Source: Alisma plantago-aquatica (lineage: Eukaryota; Streptophyta; Magnoliopsida; Alismatales; Alismataceae). Taken from it: a stretch of DNA of 64,000 bases. The stretch's first letter is position 1, and every line of letters starts with the position of its first letter. The DNA is taken from positions 1,335,227,915 to 1,335,291,914 of the forward strand of contig OY856409.1 of the NCBI GenBank assembly GCA_963693085.1, read 5' to 3'. Positions 11,527 through 24,136 of this stretch are shown in pieces. The notes under the pieces were generated by a model. The model did no database searches. It was not told the origin of the DNA and saw only the letters and a program-made list of their open reading frames with translations. The translations under genes were made by a program, and so were the position numbers.

Positions 11527-13990
11527 GTTCTAACACCCCATCCTTAAAGAGTATTTCGTCCCAAAAATCTAGGTGACCATAACTTTGAGTACTCAGTCAC
11601 ATATGACCAAGATGTACCTATTCGGTAATAGACTCATATCTCTATCGCCTTTTCTTTCACATGAAAAATTGAGCTAAGAGAGATAAACCAAAACCTATAA
11701 TTCTTTTATCGTTGTCACACTTATTTGGGCTACATACCTTATGATGGTAGTTTCATTAATTTTTAATGAGAGGGTGTGTACATGAAGAGTACTTCATAAT
11801 ACATATCTTATTTCCCTTTAGTATTAGTGCTAACTCTTAGGTTGAGTATATGAACAAATTTAATCATTCTATACCTTACAATCAAACCATATTGTATCAT
11901 TCATTTGGAAAATTATCGTTAAGGAGTAACATTAAGTTTTACATATCAGGAACATCTCATGTCCACAATCGAGCTATATAGTGTATTCTATGTAACTTAT
12001 TAAATGAATTGTCCAAATTTTAAATGCACACATTAACCACAAATATTAAGATTATTACTTAGTTTCCTTGCCCTTCAATTTTTGATGTTCATGTAGGTCA
12101 ATGTTATACATTCGTCAACTTTCACATTCTTATAGTGTTTAACCCAGGTTAATTTTTTTTATAGCAAGTTGGGGTGAAGTGGCCCCAATTTTGTTACTTC
12201 AATGTCTTTCAAACCTAATAAATAACTTATATTATTTATGTTCACCATTTAGATAAGGGAAAATCAATTTGTAGGACTTATTTGTCATTTTAGTAGATTC
12301 CATTCATCTATATTTGTTAGGGGGATACTAAATGTTGAAGTTACTCAAAAGTTAGTTAATTCATTCATTATTAAGTTCAAACATCATTAAAGCTGTATTA
12401 ACAACTTTAAGTCTATAGGGTTACAAGAATCCACCCCTTAAGAAGATCAATCGAAAACCCAACCAACAATCTGACAATGAAACAAGGGGAAAGTCAACTA
12501 AGTTGTACCATATCTAGAATTTCCTCCTACTCTATTCTCCATGCTTTGGTCTTAAGGTTTTGTGGTTAACCTATCCAGTTAGTTTATTTTTCTTCCAAGG
12601 GTTTCTCACTACTTAAGATCCTTAGGTGGTGACTTGGTTTATGAAACTATAAATAGAAAGTCAAAAAAACTTTTCTTGTGTACAGATAGTATAAAATAAG
12701 TTTATGATTAGAACTTTACAATGTAAAATTGAAACTGGCACCAAAATCGTTGCAAAACCAAGTCACCAACTTGAACAAACTAGCAAGGATTTTTACCTTC
12801 ATATACTTCCAACAAGAGGCTTGACTTCTTCGAGAATCTAGAAGGATGTACAAAACATCTCTAATTCAAATCATAGGATACATGTAAGGGTTTCCTATTC
12901 CTTGACATTAACTCCTGATAAAATTCTTACAGGTCACAACAACCATATAAACATTCATCATAAAACCTAATTTATCATAGAAAATAACATAGAGTCTCAT
13001 CATGAAACAATTAGGAGTCATAAAGACACCCATCCAACAATGAAAAAGATTAAGGCTTTCCCTTATTGGTGATTCATACCATAAGGTCGTTGCATGACAA
13101 GGATGAACTAGAAAATATCACTCTACTATCATCTAGTTCACTAGGTAATCACATGACCTAGGGGATTAACTAGGTCCACAAATACACTATGAAGCCTAAG
13201 GGGCAAATATTTTCACTAGAAATTTTTCCTTGATTCCAACATAAGACTAGTGTAGGTATAACTTCTAAGAGAAATGTACTAAGAAACATTTTTAAAATAG
13301 TCAGTTTACTGACTACAAATCATCTCTGATACTATCTTGTAAGGAGTAGGACCAAAGAGGGGATCCACTCCTTGATTAATTTAAGAAAATAGAACATATA
13401 GCCTCATTCATTGACAAACACAAAATAATAATTTCTCAAATAAAGGGGTACATAATATTTTTTCAAACAGATTGGTAAAGAACACAGTATTGTAGCAGTA
13501 GATAGGTAAATCTAACTGTTACAAAAATTTATCCAAGTTCGACAATGGGGCCACAAAGGTCATTTAACATTTGTAGTGAACAGTTTATCCATCTCATAAG
13601 TCTTCCTAAAACTAACTTGGTAGACACCTCCTACTTCCTAGTCTATAGGTTTTTCGTACTCTAGGTGGGTTGAAAGCAACACCCAAAAGTGCAAACAAAC
13701 AAAGGAAAGAACGGCTGCATTAAATAGAATATGTGTAGTATATTAGCAAGTAGGTATTACTTAGAGCAATGAGATATCAATTTAGGAGATTTCAATAAAG
13801 GAATGTTCAAAAGAAAAAAGTTCAACAGAATTAGCATGTCAATAGATGAGGCATTTATCAACAAGGATAGACAGAATTCTTTCCTATAATTACATAACAA
13901 TATTATCAAAATCATAAATAGTGCATGTAAACCAATCATATTAAATTTACTTAAGTAGGATCGAGATCCATGAAATCTCAAGAATGTGAC
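11527..13990 (+). repeat. Probable Ty3/gypsy LTR fragment, non-coding
   Basis: It starts TGTTCTAACACCCCATCCTT, followed by wording on the pattern ATTTCGTCCCAAAAATCTAGGTGACC, which is typical of the first bases of plant gypsy LTRs. No frame of note follows in 2.4 kb. I could not locate a right boundary ending in CA, a primer site or a partner LTR. The right limit given is only where the next microsatellite region begins. Confidence 0.35.
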
Positions 13991-14010
13991 TGATGGAAAG
14001 ATGCACACGT

Positions 14011-14024
14011 GTGGAAAGATACGC

Positions 14025-14098
<74 letters not shown>

Positions 14099-14140
14099 GA
14101 GTAAAAGGTGAACTCAAGGTGGAAAGGAACACCCAAATAT
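14011..14140. repeat. (TA)n microsatellite between two direct repeats
   Basis: A TA run at 14029-14094 lies between GTGGAAAGATACGCCCAATA (14011-14030) and GTGGAAAGGAACACCCAAAT (14119-14138). A third, weaker copy (GATGGAAAGATGCAC) precedes it. The flanking repeats may mark an old duplication around the microsatellite. Confidence 0.8.
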
Positions 14141-15256
14141 TATGTTAGTGCATATCTACTACTACTCTAATAAGCTTAGTCTAATGTAAATGCACAAAAT
14201 ATAAAGGTGAAAAACATGTTTAGTCAATCATCAAATTAGTTCAAGTATAAATAATGAGATTGTCTGAGTATTTAATACATATAGATATAAGGACCTTCAT
14301 TTATAAGTTACAATGGATTCACTACCAAAATAGGAAAATGACTCAAGGAAATAGGATTCTCAAAAGGATCCATTACACAAAGATTATTCAAGAAATGACT
14401 CATCTGGGAAGAGATTTAGCACTCATAACAGTAATTCCTAGATAAATTGTGAAGGTGCATGTAGCCTAGTTGAAAGCCTAAATATCCATTGCACCACTAA
14501 GATCAGGGCCACGGTCACAGTAAACCTCCCACTAAACTCGCCACAAACACAACATTTCTGGAACAAGCCCCTTGATCTTTGAGGTTGGATGTCTCCAAGA
14601 AGAGTAGGGGGCGCTCTTGATGTCAACTCAACCTCCATAACCAAAAAAGATTCTCACGATGTTGAGGAAGTATCCTAGACAAGGAATTAGAAGGGAATGG
14701 CCCGAGGACGTAGAATTGACCACATTCCCTCCAAAGGTAGATAGAATTGACAAAGAAGAAGTGGCGTGTTTAGATTAACGTATCTATGTATTTCTTGTAG
14801 TCCTTTGATTCTCATGTGGTTTTGAGTTTATATGGAGGTTATTAAGCATATCTCTGGTTTTTGAAATTGAGAGCCATTGAAAGAATGGTTTGGAGGTTTC
14901 TTTCTAATTTGGATTTTAGAAGCAATAAGATCTTCATGTACATAAAGAAAGATGGAACCACCAGAGTATAAAATCTAAGAGAGAGAAGGTGAGATATATT
15001 ATAAAACCAAGAATGAGAGTCGGGAGTTTTTGTTTGAGTGGTTTCTTTTTGTGGATATGAAATTTAACATGATAGGAAGATCTTTAGAAAAATCTAACCC
15101 GATAAAATAACAATATTTCATTACATATTGATAGTTTATTCTTTCCTATATATTTTACTTCAAGAAACAATTATTAACTAAACAAAGTAAATTGATACTA
15201 CTTTCTTGTTTTGTGATTGATTAGTGGATTATTTAATATATAAAAGCATTTTTGGT

Positions 15257-16850
15257 TTTTTTTTGGGTCGGTCAAAAGGCGTGTTACTATTAAAACCAAA
15301 AAACTTTGGGCACAAAGTACCCCATTACATCGACAGGAGCTAAAAGCTCAATAAAAGATCAAAGTCCCCACGTAGGGGGATACACAAGTAGACTAGGTGA
15401 AAATAGAAACTAAGAAACCCACACAAACTAGACAAGCTAGTTTCAGACGGACCAACCAGAAGAAGATTACATCAAGCCACTATTACATGCCTTCAGCGTA
15501 TCCACAAATAGTAGTAGCAACTTTACATAATACAAAAATTAGTAAACCAGCCTGTAGCTAGACATGAAGTTTATGGCCATCTCAGATATCCAACTCCAAA
15601 CAAGAACCATCGCAATTTAGCAACAAAAATTGGGAAGGAAAGTTCAGCTCCAAATCACTCCTTTATGCAAAGCACAGCACCAACTGTCTATTGAAAGTAC
15701 CCACAAATTGTGGTACTAAGACAAGATAAAGGAGATCCTTCGAGCTAACATCCCGCCACAGCATCTAGTTGCTCACCCGCAAGGTTCATGAAAAAACAAA
15801 GAAGCCATTAACACAGCAACAAACCACACAACCCCAACAGGCTTCTGCTGCACGCAGCAGCAGAGCAGGCACTGAAGAAGAGAAGAGGAACCACCCTTCT
15901 TAAGCCAAAACCCTCGAGATGTGCCTGAATCAGCCCACCAAAGGGACACCAAAGGGACATAAAGCATTTCGTCAAACACCTAGCAGGTGTTCCAACCCAG
16001 CAGAAGCAGAGAGCCTACATCAGCCCGCCAAAGGGACACCATCGGTCGGACAAAGCATCGAGCACCCTTGAAACTCAGGAAACTGAAGAACCAGCTGCAG
16101 CAGCAGTAAGCAAACTGCCCAACCATCTAAACGTGAAGAAACCCGAACAACTGACCAGGATGGCCCAAAAGCACAACCATTGGACACACTGATACGAAGT
16201 CAGGCAACTAGACAAGGTGCCAAGCCGATCGCCTGCAGAAGAAAGCACACAAAGGAAGCTCAACCTTCTGCCGCAGATCAAGCCAACAACGCCGAACAAA
16301 CAGGGCGCGGTCGCAACCCTGGGAGGCCGACTTGACATCGGTTGAGGAGAGAGCATCGCCGTCAGAAGACGTAGCCTGATGGAGACACCCATCCTTGCCG
16401 TCGTTGTGGAAAGGGCGCGCCGCCAAGCTGAGGAACAACCAGCCCAGCGACAAGACCCACCGCCGCCGAAGCTTACCAACCTGAGCCATGGCGTCGCTCC
16501 GGGAAGGAAGGGGGGATGCAAGTGAGGGAAGCGTCGAAGAGAGCCCTCCCATCACCTGCTGGGTAAAGCAGCGACGAAGATGCCAGATCTAGTTGGGAGA
16601 GGCCCTTTCCATCCGTCGCACTTGAACGGAGTGGAATCGATCGAGTCGAACTGCCAATCCACTGGCCCAGAGCTGCTCCTCGCGGCGCTTCACACGTCCC
16701 CTCCAACCGGCACACCCAAGCTTCGCCCACCGACTCGCAGCACTTTTGCTCCATCGACTCGCAGCCCTTGCTCTTCCTAATCGAAAACGCCCCGAGACCA
16801 GTTAGGGCCAGGGGGAGGAAAGCATCAAGGGTGACGCCCCCTCCCCCCAG
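15257..16850 (-). mobile_element. Poly(A)-tailed 1.6-kb retroposon, L1-mobilised, no reverse transcriptase
   Basis: It is absent from copy A, where the target reads straight through (TTTTTGGTATCATTTT at about 9713). Read on the minus strand it starts at 16850 with a GC-rich leader and ends at 15257 in GACCGACCC plus an A run. It is bounded by TTGGT at 15252-15256 and 16851-16855. The first 850 bases of the minus strand are far more GC-rich than the surroundings. Overlapping frames (16473-16754, 16208-16555, 16075-16521) show no domain I know. Near the 3' end a hairpin ACTTTG-GGCA-CAAAGT (15303-15318) sits where the L1 relic also has one, suggesting use of L1 machinery. It is either a non-autonomous LINE derivative or a retroposed transcript. 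Confidence 0.7.
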
Positions 16851-17751
16851 TTGGTATTATTTAGATAAATATTATAATAATGCATATTGCATTACTATGT
16901 TTGGTATTTAAGAGCATTTAGAGATCAACAATTCTTGAAGAAAGTATATCTTATTTTATATTTCTATAAATACATATGTTCATGTTTATTTATCATTAAG
17001 TATGCATAATACAATTACCTTCTAAGAAAAGGTATCGATTTAATTCATGTAGAGTTAGATTCTAAATTTTATTTCCAAACTTTTCAAAAATATTATGATT
17101 ATGCTTATCACAAATTCAATTATATCAATTACTAATAAGAGGAAACATTTGTTGATATTTGTGGTATCTATAATATGGCATTTTTGTTCAATTTGTTTTA
17201 AATGGAATGATGATGAAATTATCGAATTGACGATTTTACACATTTGAGGAATTGTAAAGGAAAGATGTAAGACTGTTATGGAAGTGAGCAAACAATGTTA
17301 TTATAGTTTTTTCATTTGGTATTCATTTTTTATTAGATGTGTGATGCAACATACTTCCAATGGATTGTAATTTCATGGGATTCTACTTCCTTTATGATAG
17401 GTTAGAGAGGATAACTCCACCTACATGCTATTATCATATGAGAGAAAGAGAGATATAGATACTAATTAGACTTTTATGTAATTCATATTGTACAAAATGA
17501 AATAATATCATTAAATTCCATATACAATCACTATATCTGTAAATGAGAATTTTATTGGAATTCTTTTATGATGAACACTTTCACACATTTGCTACACATA
17601 ATATGTTATTTTTTGTAAAGCAGTTTGTGAGCCAAAGCCCAGATAATTGTCCCACTTGTATGAGATGTCCATTAATATTTATTTATACCTTTATACATCT
17701 TTTAACATTGATATATATATTTCATTATATAGTATTCTCTTATGATAATTA

Positions 17752-18350
<599 letters not shown>

Positions 18351-18389
<39 letters not shown>
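18351..18389. repeat. (TA)n microsatellite
   Basis: A TA run directly on the right end of the full MITE. It corresponds in position to the TA tract at 10621 in copy A. Confidence 0.95.
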
Positions 18390-18392
<3 letters not shown>

Positions 18393-18472
18393 GAATGAAG
18401 TTTGATTATTTTGTTGCATGTTACTCTAAATCTCATAAATTCTTGTATTTCATCTCATAAAAATTCCACTAG

Positions 18473-18477
18473 GAACT
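18473..18477. repeat. Target-site duplication, left copy
   Basis: GAACT lies directly before the 5' LTR. The right copy is GAAAT. The empty site in copy A reads GAAAT at 10790-10794, so the left copy has changed at one base. Confidence 0.7.
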
Positions 18478-18873
18478 TGATAACACCAAATTTTGTGACA
18501 TTTTTGCCCTTTATTCTGTTATCAAAACTACCCTTTTCTGCTATTTTCCTCTATTTTATTAGCATTTTCGCAATAATTGGCCAAGCAACGCTCTTATTCC
18601 AATTTTTCCTATCTTCTACAGAGTTTTCCTCGTTTTTGTGCAATAAGGCCGATTACGGCCCACAATAAGTCTAAGCCCGTCTCGACCTTCTTGACGCCCG
18701 ATACAACCCAGCCCGACAGGGGCTGGGCGACACAAGAATGATCGACGGAGAAGGGCACCTTGCGAAAGGGACGTGCCGGCCGACACACCTTCTACCCGAC
18801 AGGGAGCCAAAGCCGCATCGACGACCCAACTCGTCGAACGACATGACCACCCACCGGCGGGCGTGCCGCCCGC

Positions 18874-18885
18874 CACGTGACCAAT
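18874..18885 (+). promoter_or_regulatory. G-box and CCAAT box of the LTR promoter
   Basis: CACGTG at 18874-18879 is followed by CCAAT at 18881-18885, about 115 bp upstream of the TATA box. Both are kept in the 3' LTR (CCACGTGACCAATAG near 27818). The pairing is typical of plant pol II promoters. Function is inferred. Confidence 0.55.
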
Positions 18886-18996
18886 AGCCAGCACCTCGCG
18901 TCGAGATACGCCTGTATCAGCCATCTACATCCATCGACCGGCGTATAAGGGAGCTATGTGGCGCTTCGAGCACCATGTTTCTCACCAACCAGCTGA

Positions 18997-19005
18997 CTAT
19001 AAATA
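18997..19005 (+). promoter_or_regulatory. LTR TATA box
   Basis: CTATAAATA in the 5' LTR, preceded by CATGTTT (18974) and CAGCTG (18990). It is identical at 27941-27949 in the 3' LTR. Transcription would start about 30 bp downstream. Confidence 0.7.
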
Positions 19006-20298
19006 ACAGCTACAGGAAGCCGAAAAGACAGGTTGGAGAGGTCAGGACGGCTGGCCAGTTCACAGTTCGGACAGTTGGGGACTTGAGCTATCTGCGAGAG
19101 AAGTGCGAGAGCAACCGTATCGTGCCCCAGTGCTTGTACCGGGCGACACTAGGTGAGCTCTTCCTCATCCCGAGAGGGAGGAGATCGGTTCACCTAGGAC
19201 AGTACCGGACGACACTGAGGGCCGATATCGGCCGATGTAGATACGCGACATGAGTGCCTGACAACAATGCCCGACAGTAGTATATGTAAATCCATGGCCG
19301 ACACGATACCGAACCCGATACGCTCCGCCCGTCAGTCGTGCCGCCCGACATGAGCGTATCGGCCAGGGTCTTCGAACGATATAGTCGTCCGTCAGGCATG
19401 CCGTCCGAGAGTTCGTGCCGCCCGACACGGCTGTACCGGGATAGGTCCCTGGGCGGTATCGGGCTGGGAGTAGTAGTAGTCTGTCGCCCTTCTACATCAA
19501 GAAGGCGACATCTATCTTTAATTCTGTTATTTAAATTCTTTACTTCAGCATTGTATTAAGACCCTTAATTGCTTATGGAAATAGAAATGCTTAATTGCTA
19601 TTTGTTTAATGCTTGATGCCTTATGATTGGGTAACTGCTGTGTTAGATATCTGAACTCTAGCTTGCATGTTTTGGATCGCGTTTCGCTTAGCTACCGAAT
19701 CATCTTTCCCGTCACAACTACTTCGAGAGTTGGGTTGTGGCTCTAGTGTTCGGTCCAATTCTGGAGTACGAGAGTGCCCGGAACGGAGTTGTTTTAGTAT
19801 CATTCCACTCTAACTTGAGCCCTGCAACCTCGAGAGGGGTGTTGATGCTTGGTTAGAGGCACCCGCTCTGAGAGGAGGGGTGCAGGGTGATACTGCTACC
19901 GCTTGTCTTACTGAAGTCTTGTCCCTTGCATTACGCCTTAAACTGCCGTTTATCTTTCTATTTTCTGTCGCATGAAAATTCCTAAAAACTGCTAAATGAC
20001 AAAATCTTAATCTTTCTTGTAACTCCAGTTGGAGATAGTTTTCTTTGATTTAATCGTGACATCTTGTTGTTCCCTTCGGGGAATTTTAATATCTCTTTAT
20101 ACCCACTGGAGTGTAGAGTGTCGATTCAGAGTCGCCAACACAACCCACCTTGTCTCTGTGTTCGACCCCGTATGACTACTTCGACCCCGTAAACAAAGTT
20201 GCGGGGGCCTAGAAGGATTCGGGTTATAAATGCGAAGGCTCGACTACCTCAAATACGCCTCCAATTTTAGGACGCGCGATTTAGGCCGGTCAACTTTC

Positions 20299-20316
20299 TG
20301 GCGCCGTTGCCGGGGA
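20299..20316 (+). other. Primer binding site, tRNA-Asp type
   Basis: TGGCGCCGTTGCCGGGGA begins 6 bp after the LTR end. It is complementary to the 3' end of plant tRNA-Asp, which is the usual primer of the Athila lineage. Confidence 0.85.
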
Positions 20317-20533
20317 CAAGGCAAATGGCACTGTCGACAAATCCGAATCCACTAACTACACTCCCGTGCCTCAAGCTTAGAAATAGGCTTGACAGCACTT
20401 CTTTTTCTTTTTCTTTTTTTTCTTTAAGCATTATTCTTTGCCGGAACCAAATAACTCTGTGTTCTAACTTGATTTCTCGTGATATTTCAGGTACCCTGCA
20501 AGGCGGTAACCTGCTCCACCGAACCTTGATACC
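20317..20533 (+). other. 5' leader with possible splice acceptor
   Basis: Short non-coding leader. A T-rich tract at about 20398-20430 is followed at 20481-20490 by GATATTTCAG before GTACC, which could be a splice acceptor just ahead of the gag-pol frame. No clear donor was found. A 108-codon frame starting inside the primer site is probably chance. Confidence 0.35.
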
Positions 20534-20764
20534 ATGCCTCGTTGTGAGCAACCCCTTTCTGAGGGCGAATGTCAGAGCCAAAGCGAGAAGGCAACCCGGC
20601 CTAATTGGGTTGGTCAGCTTTCCGCCTACATAAAAAGACAGGACACCATCATCAACCAGTTGGTACAGGGGACGCTTACCAGCCCTGGATCTCTGAATTC
20701 CATGCAACACCAGACGGCGAGTCTGCAGATGCGCTAATGGGAGGTCGATCAACGGCTGTCTCAG
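20534..20764 (+). pseudogene. gag: Gag remnant (C-terminal tail only), one in-frame stop
   Basis: The frame from ATG 20534 is the same frame as pol. It contains a stop (TAA at 20735-20737) and then runs into pol without a break. The text ([38 protein letters not shown]) corresponds to the linker usually found at the end of Athila Gag, just before the LRSGK stretch. The capsid domain and zinc knuckle, normally several hundred residues ahead of this point, are missing. I infer one large internal deletion between the initiator region and the tail. Without capsid the element cannot form its own particles. Confidence 0.65.
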
Positions 20765-23700
20765 ATGGCTGCTCTGATGAAGAACCCTGCAGGAAAAATG
20801 CTCCCTCACCCTGAAACTGCAGTAATGGCAGTGCTTAGATCAGGAAAGACGGTAGAGCGCGCTGATGAAGCCCCACCGGAACCTGAGCAAGGGCCCAAGG
20901 ATGTCGTTCCAGCAGGAGATGGAGGTAGGCCTGCAGAAGCCCAAGAGCCTGCGCCGAGACCGTCCGATGAGCCATCTGGTGGGAGGAATCCTTATGCTCC
21001 CAGGGTACCGTTCCCGTACAAGCTGATCAAGGCAAATCTAAAAAAGCGGCACGAAAGGTTCATGGACTCGATCAGGAAGCTGCATCTTGAAGTCCCCTTC
21101 CTTGACGCTTTGGAGGAGATGCCCACATACGCCAAGTTTCTCAAAGATCTAATAATGAAGAAAAGAAGGGGAGGAAGGATAGAGACAGTGTACCTGGCCT
21201 CTACTTCCTCTGCCTTCGTAAAGCCCAGCTTGCCGACTAAGAGAAGGGATCCCGGAGCTTTCACAATCCCATTCGCCATCGGGGACAATGTCGAGCGGAA
21301 GGGTCTAGCGGACTTGGGAGCAAGCATCAGCCTCACGCCCTTAAGTTTCGCGCAAAGGATGGGTTTGACCGACATAGTTCGAACCAATATGCGGATTGAA
21401 CTGGCGGATCACTCCTTCAAAAGACCTGTTGGCATTATCGAAGATGTGCCGATTAGGGTCGGGGATTTCTTTATTCCTTGCGACATCGTCGTCATCGACA
21501 CAGCTGAAGATACTAGATGTCCGATCATCTTCGGACGCCCTTTCTTGGCAACAGGGAGGGCGCTGATCGATGTCTCTGAAGGGATAATCACCTTGAGGGT
21601 TGGAAACAGCCACATGGACTTCAAGATGAAGGAAATCATGAGAGGTCCATCCCTGTCTGAATCGGCCTGTTTTGCGGATAGCTACAATAAATTCTGCGAG
21701 GAAATAGAGGAGGATATCTGGACAGTGGATCCCCTCGCGAGAGCAATAAGCTGTCAGGATCTTGACTTCGAAAATCCCGAGGTCGTGAAACATCTCGACA
21801 TTTTCAACCTTTCTGACAAAGACTTGCAAGAAGAAGAGGAGGAGGTGAACTCTACGAAGTATGCCTCCCTTGAAGGAGAACCTCAGGAGGAGACACCCAG
21901 AGCAAAGCCGGATTTAAAAGTGTTACCTGAGGGACTGAAGTACGAATTTTTAGATGAAGAACAGAGGAACCCAGTCATCGTAAACGCAGATCTTTCAAGC
22001 AATCAGCTAGATCGGCTCCTTGAGGAATTAAGACTCCACAGGGGGGCTATAGGATATTCCGTAGACGATATCAAAGGCCTTAGCCCCGCCCTTTGCATGC
22101 ATCGCATCAACTTGGATGAGTCTGCCAAGCCCCTGGCCCAACCCCAGAGGAAGCTGAATCAGATGCTCAAGGAGGTCGTCAAAAAAGAGGTAATAAAGCT
22201 TAGGGACGCGGGGATCATTTACCCAATTAGCGACAGCAACTGGGTAAGCCCGATCCACGTAGTACCCAAGAAAGGCGGAATGACTGTGGTTAAGGGTGAG
22301 AAGGGCGACGAGGTGGCGGTAAGGACCATCACCGGTTGGCGAATGTGCATTGATTACCGAAAGCTAAATCAGGCTACAAAAAAGGATCATTTTCCGCTAC
22401 CTTTTATTGACCAAGTTCTTGAAAGATTAGCGCATCACGATTATTTTTGTTTTCTTGATGGCTTTTCAGGATTTTACCAGGTACCCATCTTACTCGACGA
22501 CCAGGAGAAAACGACGTTCACCTGCCTTTACGGCACTTATGCCTTTAGAAGGATGCCCTTCGGACTCTGCAACGCCCCCGCCACCTTTCAAAGATGCATG
22601 ATATCAATGTTCTCAGATTTTCTAGAAGACATCGTGGAAGTTTTCATGGACGACTTCTCCGTCTATGGAAAGGACTTCGATAGCTGTCTGAAGAATCTGT
22701 CGTTAGTACTTCAAAGGTGCGAGAAAAACAGCCTGGTCCTGAACTGGGAAAAATGTCATTTCATGGTGCGGGAAGGCATCGTTCTAGGGCATAAGATCTC
22801 AAGGCGTGGGATCGAGGTGGATACCAGCAAAATCGAAGCTATATCTAAGCTTCCTCCACCAAATTCCGTCACGGGGATAAGAAGCTTTCTCGGGCACGCC
22901 GGATATTACCGAAGATTCATCAAAGACTTCTCAAAGATTTCCAAACCATTATCCAATCTTCTAGTAAAAGATGCTGAATTTGTTTTCTCTAACGATTGTC
23001 TCAGTGCTTTTCAGGCCCTGAAAAATGCTTTAGTATCACCACCTATCCTTCAAGCGCCAGATTGGGGTTTGCCCTTTGAGCTAATGTGCGACGCTAGCGT
23101 CTACGCAGTGGGAGCGGTCCTGGGGCAAAAGAAAGATAAAAAGCACCATGTGATTTGCTACGCTAGTCGCACGTTGGACGAAGCACAGGTAAACTACACA
23201 ACCACCGAGAAGGAAATGCTCGCGGTTGTCTTCGCGTTTGACAAGTTCAGGTCGTATCTCGTCGGATCAAAGGTCAAAGTATATACGGATCATGGGGCAA
23301 TAAAATACTTAATGCAAAAGAAAGACGCAAAGCCCAGATTGTTGAGATGGGCCTTGTTGCTCGAAGAGTTCGATCATGAAATTATCGACAAGAAAGGCGC
23401 GGAAAATGTAGTCGCAGACCACCTATCGAGGATAGTGGCTGAGAGACAGAGAGGGCCACAGATCGACGACGACTTTGCCGACGAAGCTCTCATGATGGCT
23501 GAAGCTCAAGAAGAAGGTTTGCCCTGGTTTGCAGATATCTGCAATTTCCTTGCTTGTGGAGAGCTGCCTCCTGACATCACCTACAATCAAAAGAAGAAGC
23601 TATTCGCGGATGCCAAGAATTATTATTGGGATGATCCTCTCCTGTTCAGAAGATGCGCAGACAACTTGTACAGGAGGTGCATCCCGGAAGAAGAAACCGC

Positions 23701-24136
23701 TGATATCCTGAAGGGATGCCACGCCTCCCCCTATGGTGGACACCTGGGTAGCGAAAGAACAGCGACAAAAGTACTACAATCAGGTTTCTACTGGCCCTCC
23801 TTATTTAAAGATGTTGCACGATTTGTGAAGGTTTGCAAAGAGTGCCAGTCAACAGGAAATATAGGGCGGAGGAATGAAATGTCGATGGCAAGCTGGATCG
23901 AAGTGGAAATATTTGACGTTTGGGGGATTGATTACATGGGGCCGTTTCCCCCATCCCAGGGGTATCAATACATACTAGTGGCAGTAGATTATGTGTCAAA
24001 ATGGGTAGAGGCGGCAGCCACCCAAACATGCGACGCCAAGTCGGTTATCAAGCTTTTTGAGAAGACCATCTTTCCCCGTTTCGGTATACCGCGCACCGTA
24101 ATAAGCGACGGCGGGTCACACTTCGGAGAAAGGTAG
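20765..24136 (+). CDS. pol: Athila pol: protease, reverse transcriptase, RNase H, integrase (N part), ends at in-frame TAG
   Basis: 1123 codons open, counted from the ATG at 20765. That ATG lies inside the gag-pol frame, so it is a convention, not a known start. LRSGK near residue 21 is the gag-pol linker. The aspartic protease has DLGAS at about 183-187 and IIFGRPFL about 70 residues later. RT begins near residue 430. It has [34 protein letters not shown] and the catalytic FMDD at 627-630. RNase H has the first Asp in CDAS (about 776), then TTEKEML and YTDH. The integrase HHCC finger (H..H, CKECQ) and core Asp residues in GIDYMGPFP and VISDGGSHF follow. All these catalytic residues are present. 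The frame stops at TAG 24134-24136, between the second Asp and the Glu of the integrase DDE triad. Confidence 0.92.
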   Translation: MAALMKNPAGKMLPHPETAVMAVLRSGKTVERADEAPPEPEQGPKDVVPAGDGGRPAEAQEPAPRPSDEPSGGRNPYAPRVPFPYKLIKANLKKRHERFMDSIRKLHLEVPFLDALEEMPTYAKFLKDLIMKKRRGGRIETVYLASTSSAFVKPSLPTKRRDPGAFTIPFAIGDNVERKGLADLGASISLTPLSFAQRMGLTDIVRTNMRIELADHSFKRPVGIIEDVPIRVGDFFIPCDIVVIDTAEDTRCPIIFGRPFLATGRALIDVSEGIITLRVGNSHMDFKMKEIMRGPSLSESACFADSYNKFCEEIEEDIWTVDPLARAISCQDLDFENPEVVKHLDIFNLSDKDLQEEEEEVNSTKYASLEGEPQEETPRAKPDLKVLPEGLKYEFLDEEQRNPVIVNADLSSNQLDRLLEELRLHRGAIGYSVDDIKGLSPALCMHRINLDESAKPLAQPQRKLNQMLKEVVKKEVIKLRDAGIIYPISDSNWVSPIHVVPKKGGMTVVKGEKGDEVAVRTITGWRMCIDYRKLNQATKKDHFPLPFIDQVLERLAHHDYFCFLDGFSGFYQVPILLDDQEKTTFTCLYGTYAFRRMPFGLCNAPATFQRCMISMFSDFLEDIVEVFMDDFSVYGKDFDSCLKNLSLVLQRCEKNSLVLNWEKCHFMVREGIVLGHKISRRGIEVDTSKIEAISKLPPPNSVTGIRSFLGHAGYYRRFIKDFSKISKPLSNLLVKDAEFVFSNDCLSAFQALKNALVSPPILQAPDWGLPFELMCDASVYAVGAVLGQKKDKKHHVICYASRTLDEAQVNYTTTEKEMLAVVFAFDKFRSYLVGSKVKVYTDHGAIKYLMQKKDAKPRLLRWALLLEEFDHEIIDKKGAENVVADHLSRIVAERQRGPQIDDDFADEALMMAEAQEEGLPWFADICNFLACGELPPDITYNQKKKLFADAKNYYWDDPLLFRRCADNLYRRCIPEEETADILKGCHASPYGGHLGSERTATKVLQSGFYWPSLFKDVARFVKVCKECQSTGNIGRRNEMSMASWIEVEIFDVWGIDYMGPFPPSQGYQYILVAVDYVSKWVEAAATQTCDAKSVIKLFEKTIFPRFGIPRTVISDGGSHFGER

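Larger units (their letters stand above)
8590..11552 (+). repeat. Dispersed 3-kb repeat, copy A
   Basis: It is collinear over its whole length with 14150-18477 joined to 29259-29800 (copy B). Anchors include TAAGCTTAGTCTA at the left, CCCACTAAACT, GAGGTTGG(G/A)TGTCTC, AGAAGGTGAGATATAT, and TTATAGGAAAACTCTAGA at the right. No coding potential survives. The left edge cuts off the L1 relic. The right edge runs into ACACAGAGTTGG and an LTR-like start. Relative to B it has an extra SINE, and it lacks B's three large insertions. Its class is unknown. Confidence 0.8.
18478..20292 (+). repeat. 5' LTR of the Athila element
   Basis: 1815 bp, TG...CA ended. It contains a G-box/CCAAT cluster, a TATA box at offset about 520, and many words of the types GCCCGACA, TATCGGCC and CCGATA around the TATA box (about 18690-18840 and 19200-19470). 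The part after the TATA box, some 1.25 kb, would form a very long R-U5. Frames on either strand recur in both LTRs because the LTRs are duplicates. They are not genes. Confidence 0.95.

Noticed and set aside
16075..16555. Independent host gene in the GC-rich retroposon
   Set aside because: The whole segment is a clean insertion with A tail relative to copy A; frames overlap and show no domain. Described as part of the retroposon instead.
18690..19470. Word array in the LTR as a CRISPR array
   Set aside because: Words are short, degenerate, in both orientations and irregularly spaced, in a plant retrotransposon LTR.
18616..19803. Minus- and plus-strand frames of 60-104 codons in the LTRs, repeated at 27559-28764
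   Set aside because: Present twice only because the LTRs are duplicates; made of GCCCGAC-type words; no domain.
20992..24029. Minus-strand and alternative frames inside pol (e.g. 20992-21387, 21341-21829, 23805-24029)
   Set aside because: Shadows of the pol frame; no domain and no independent start context.
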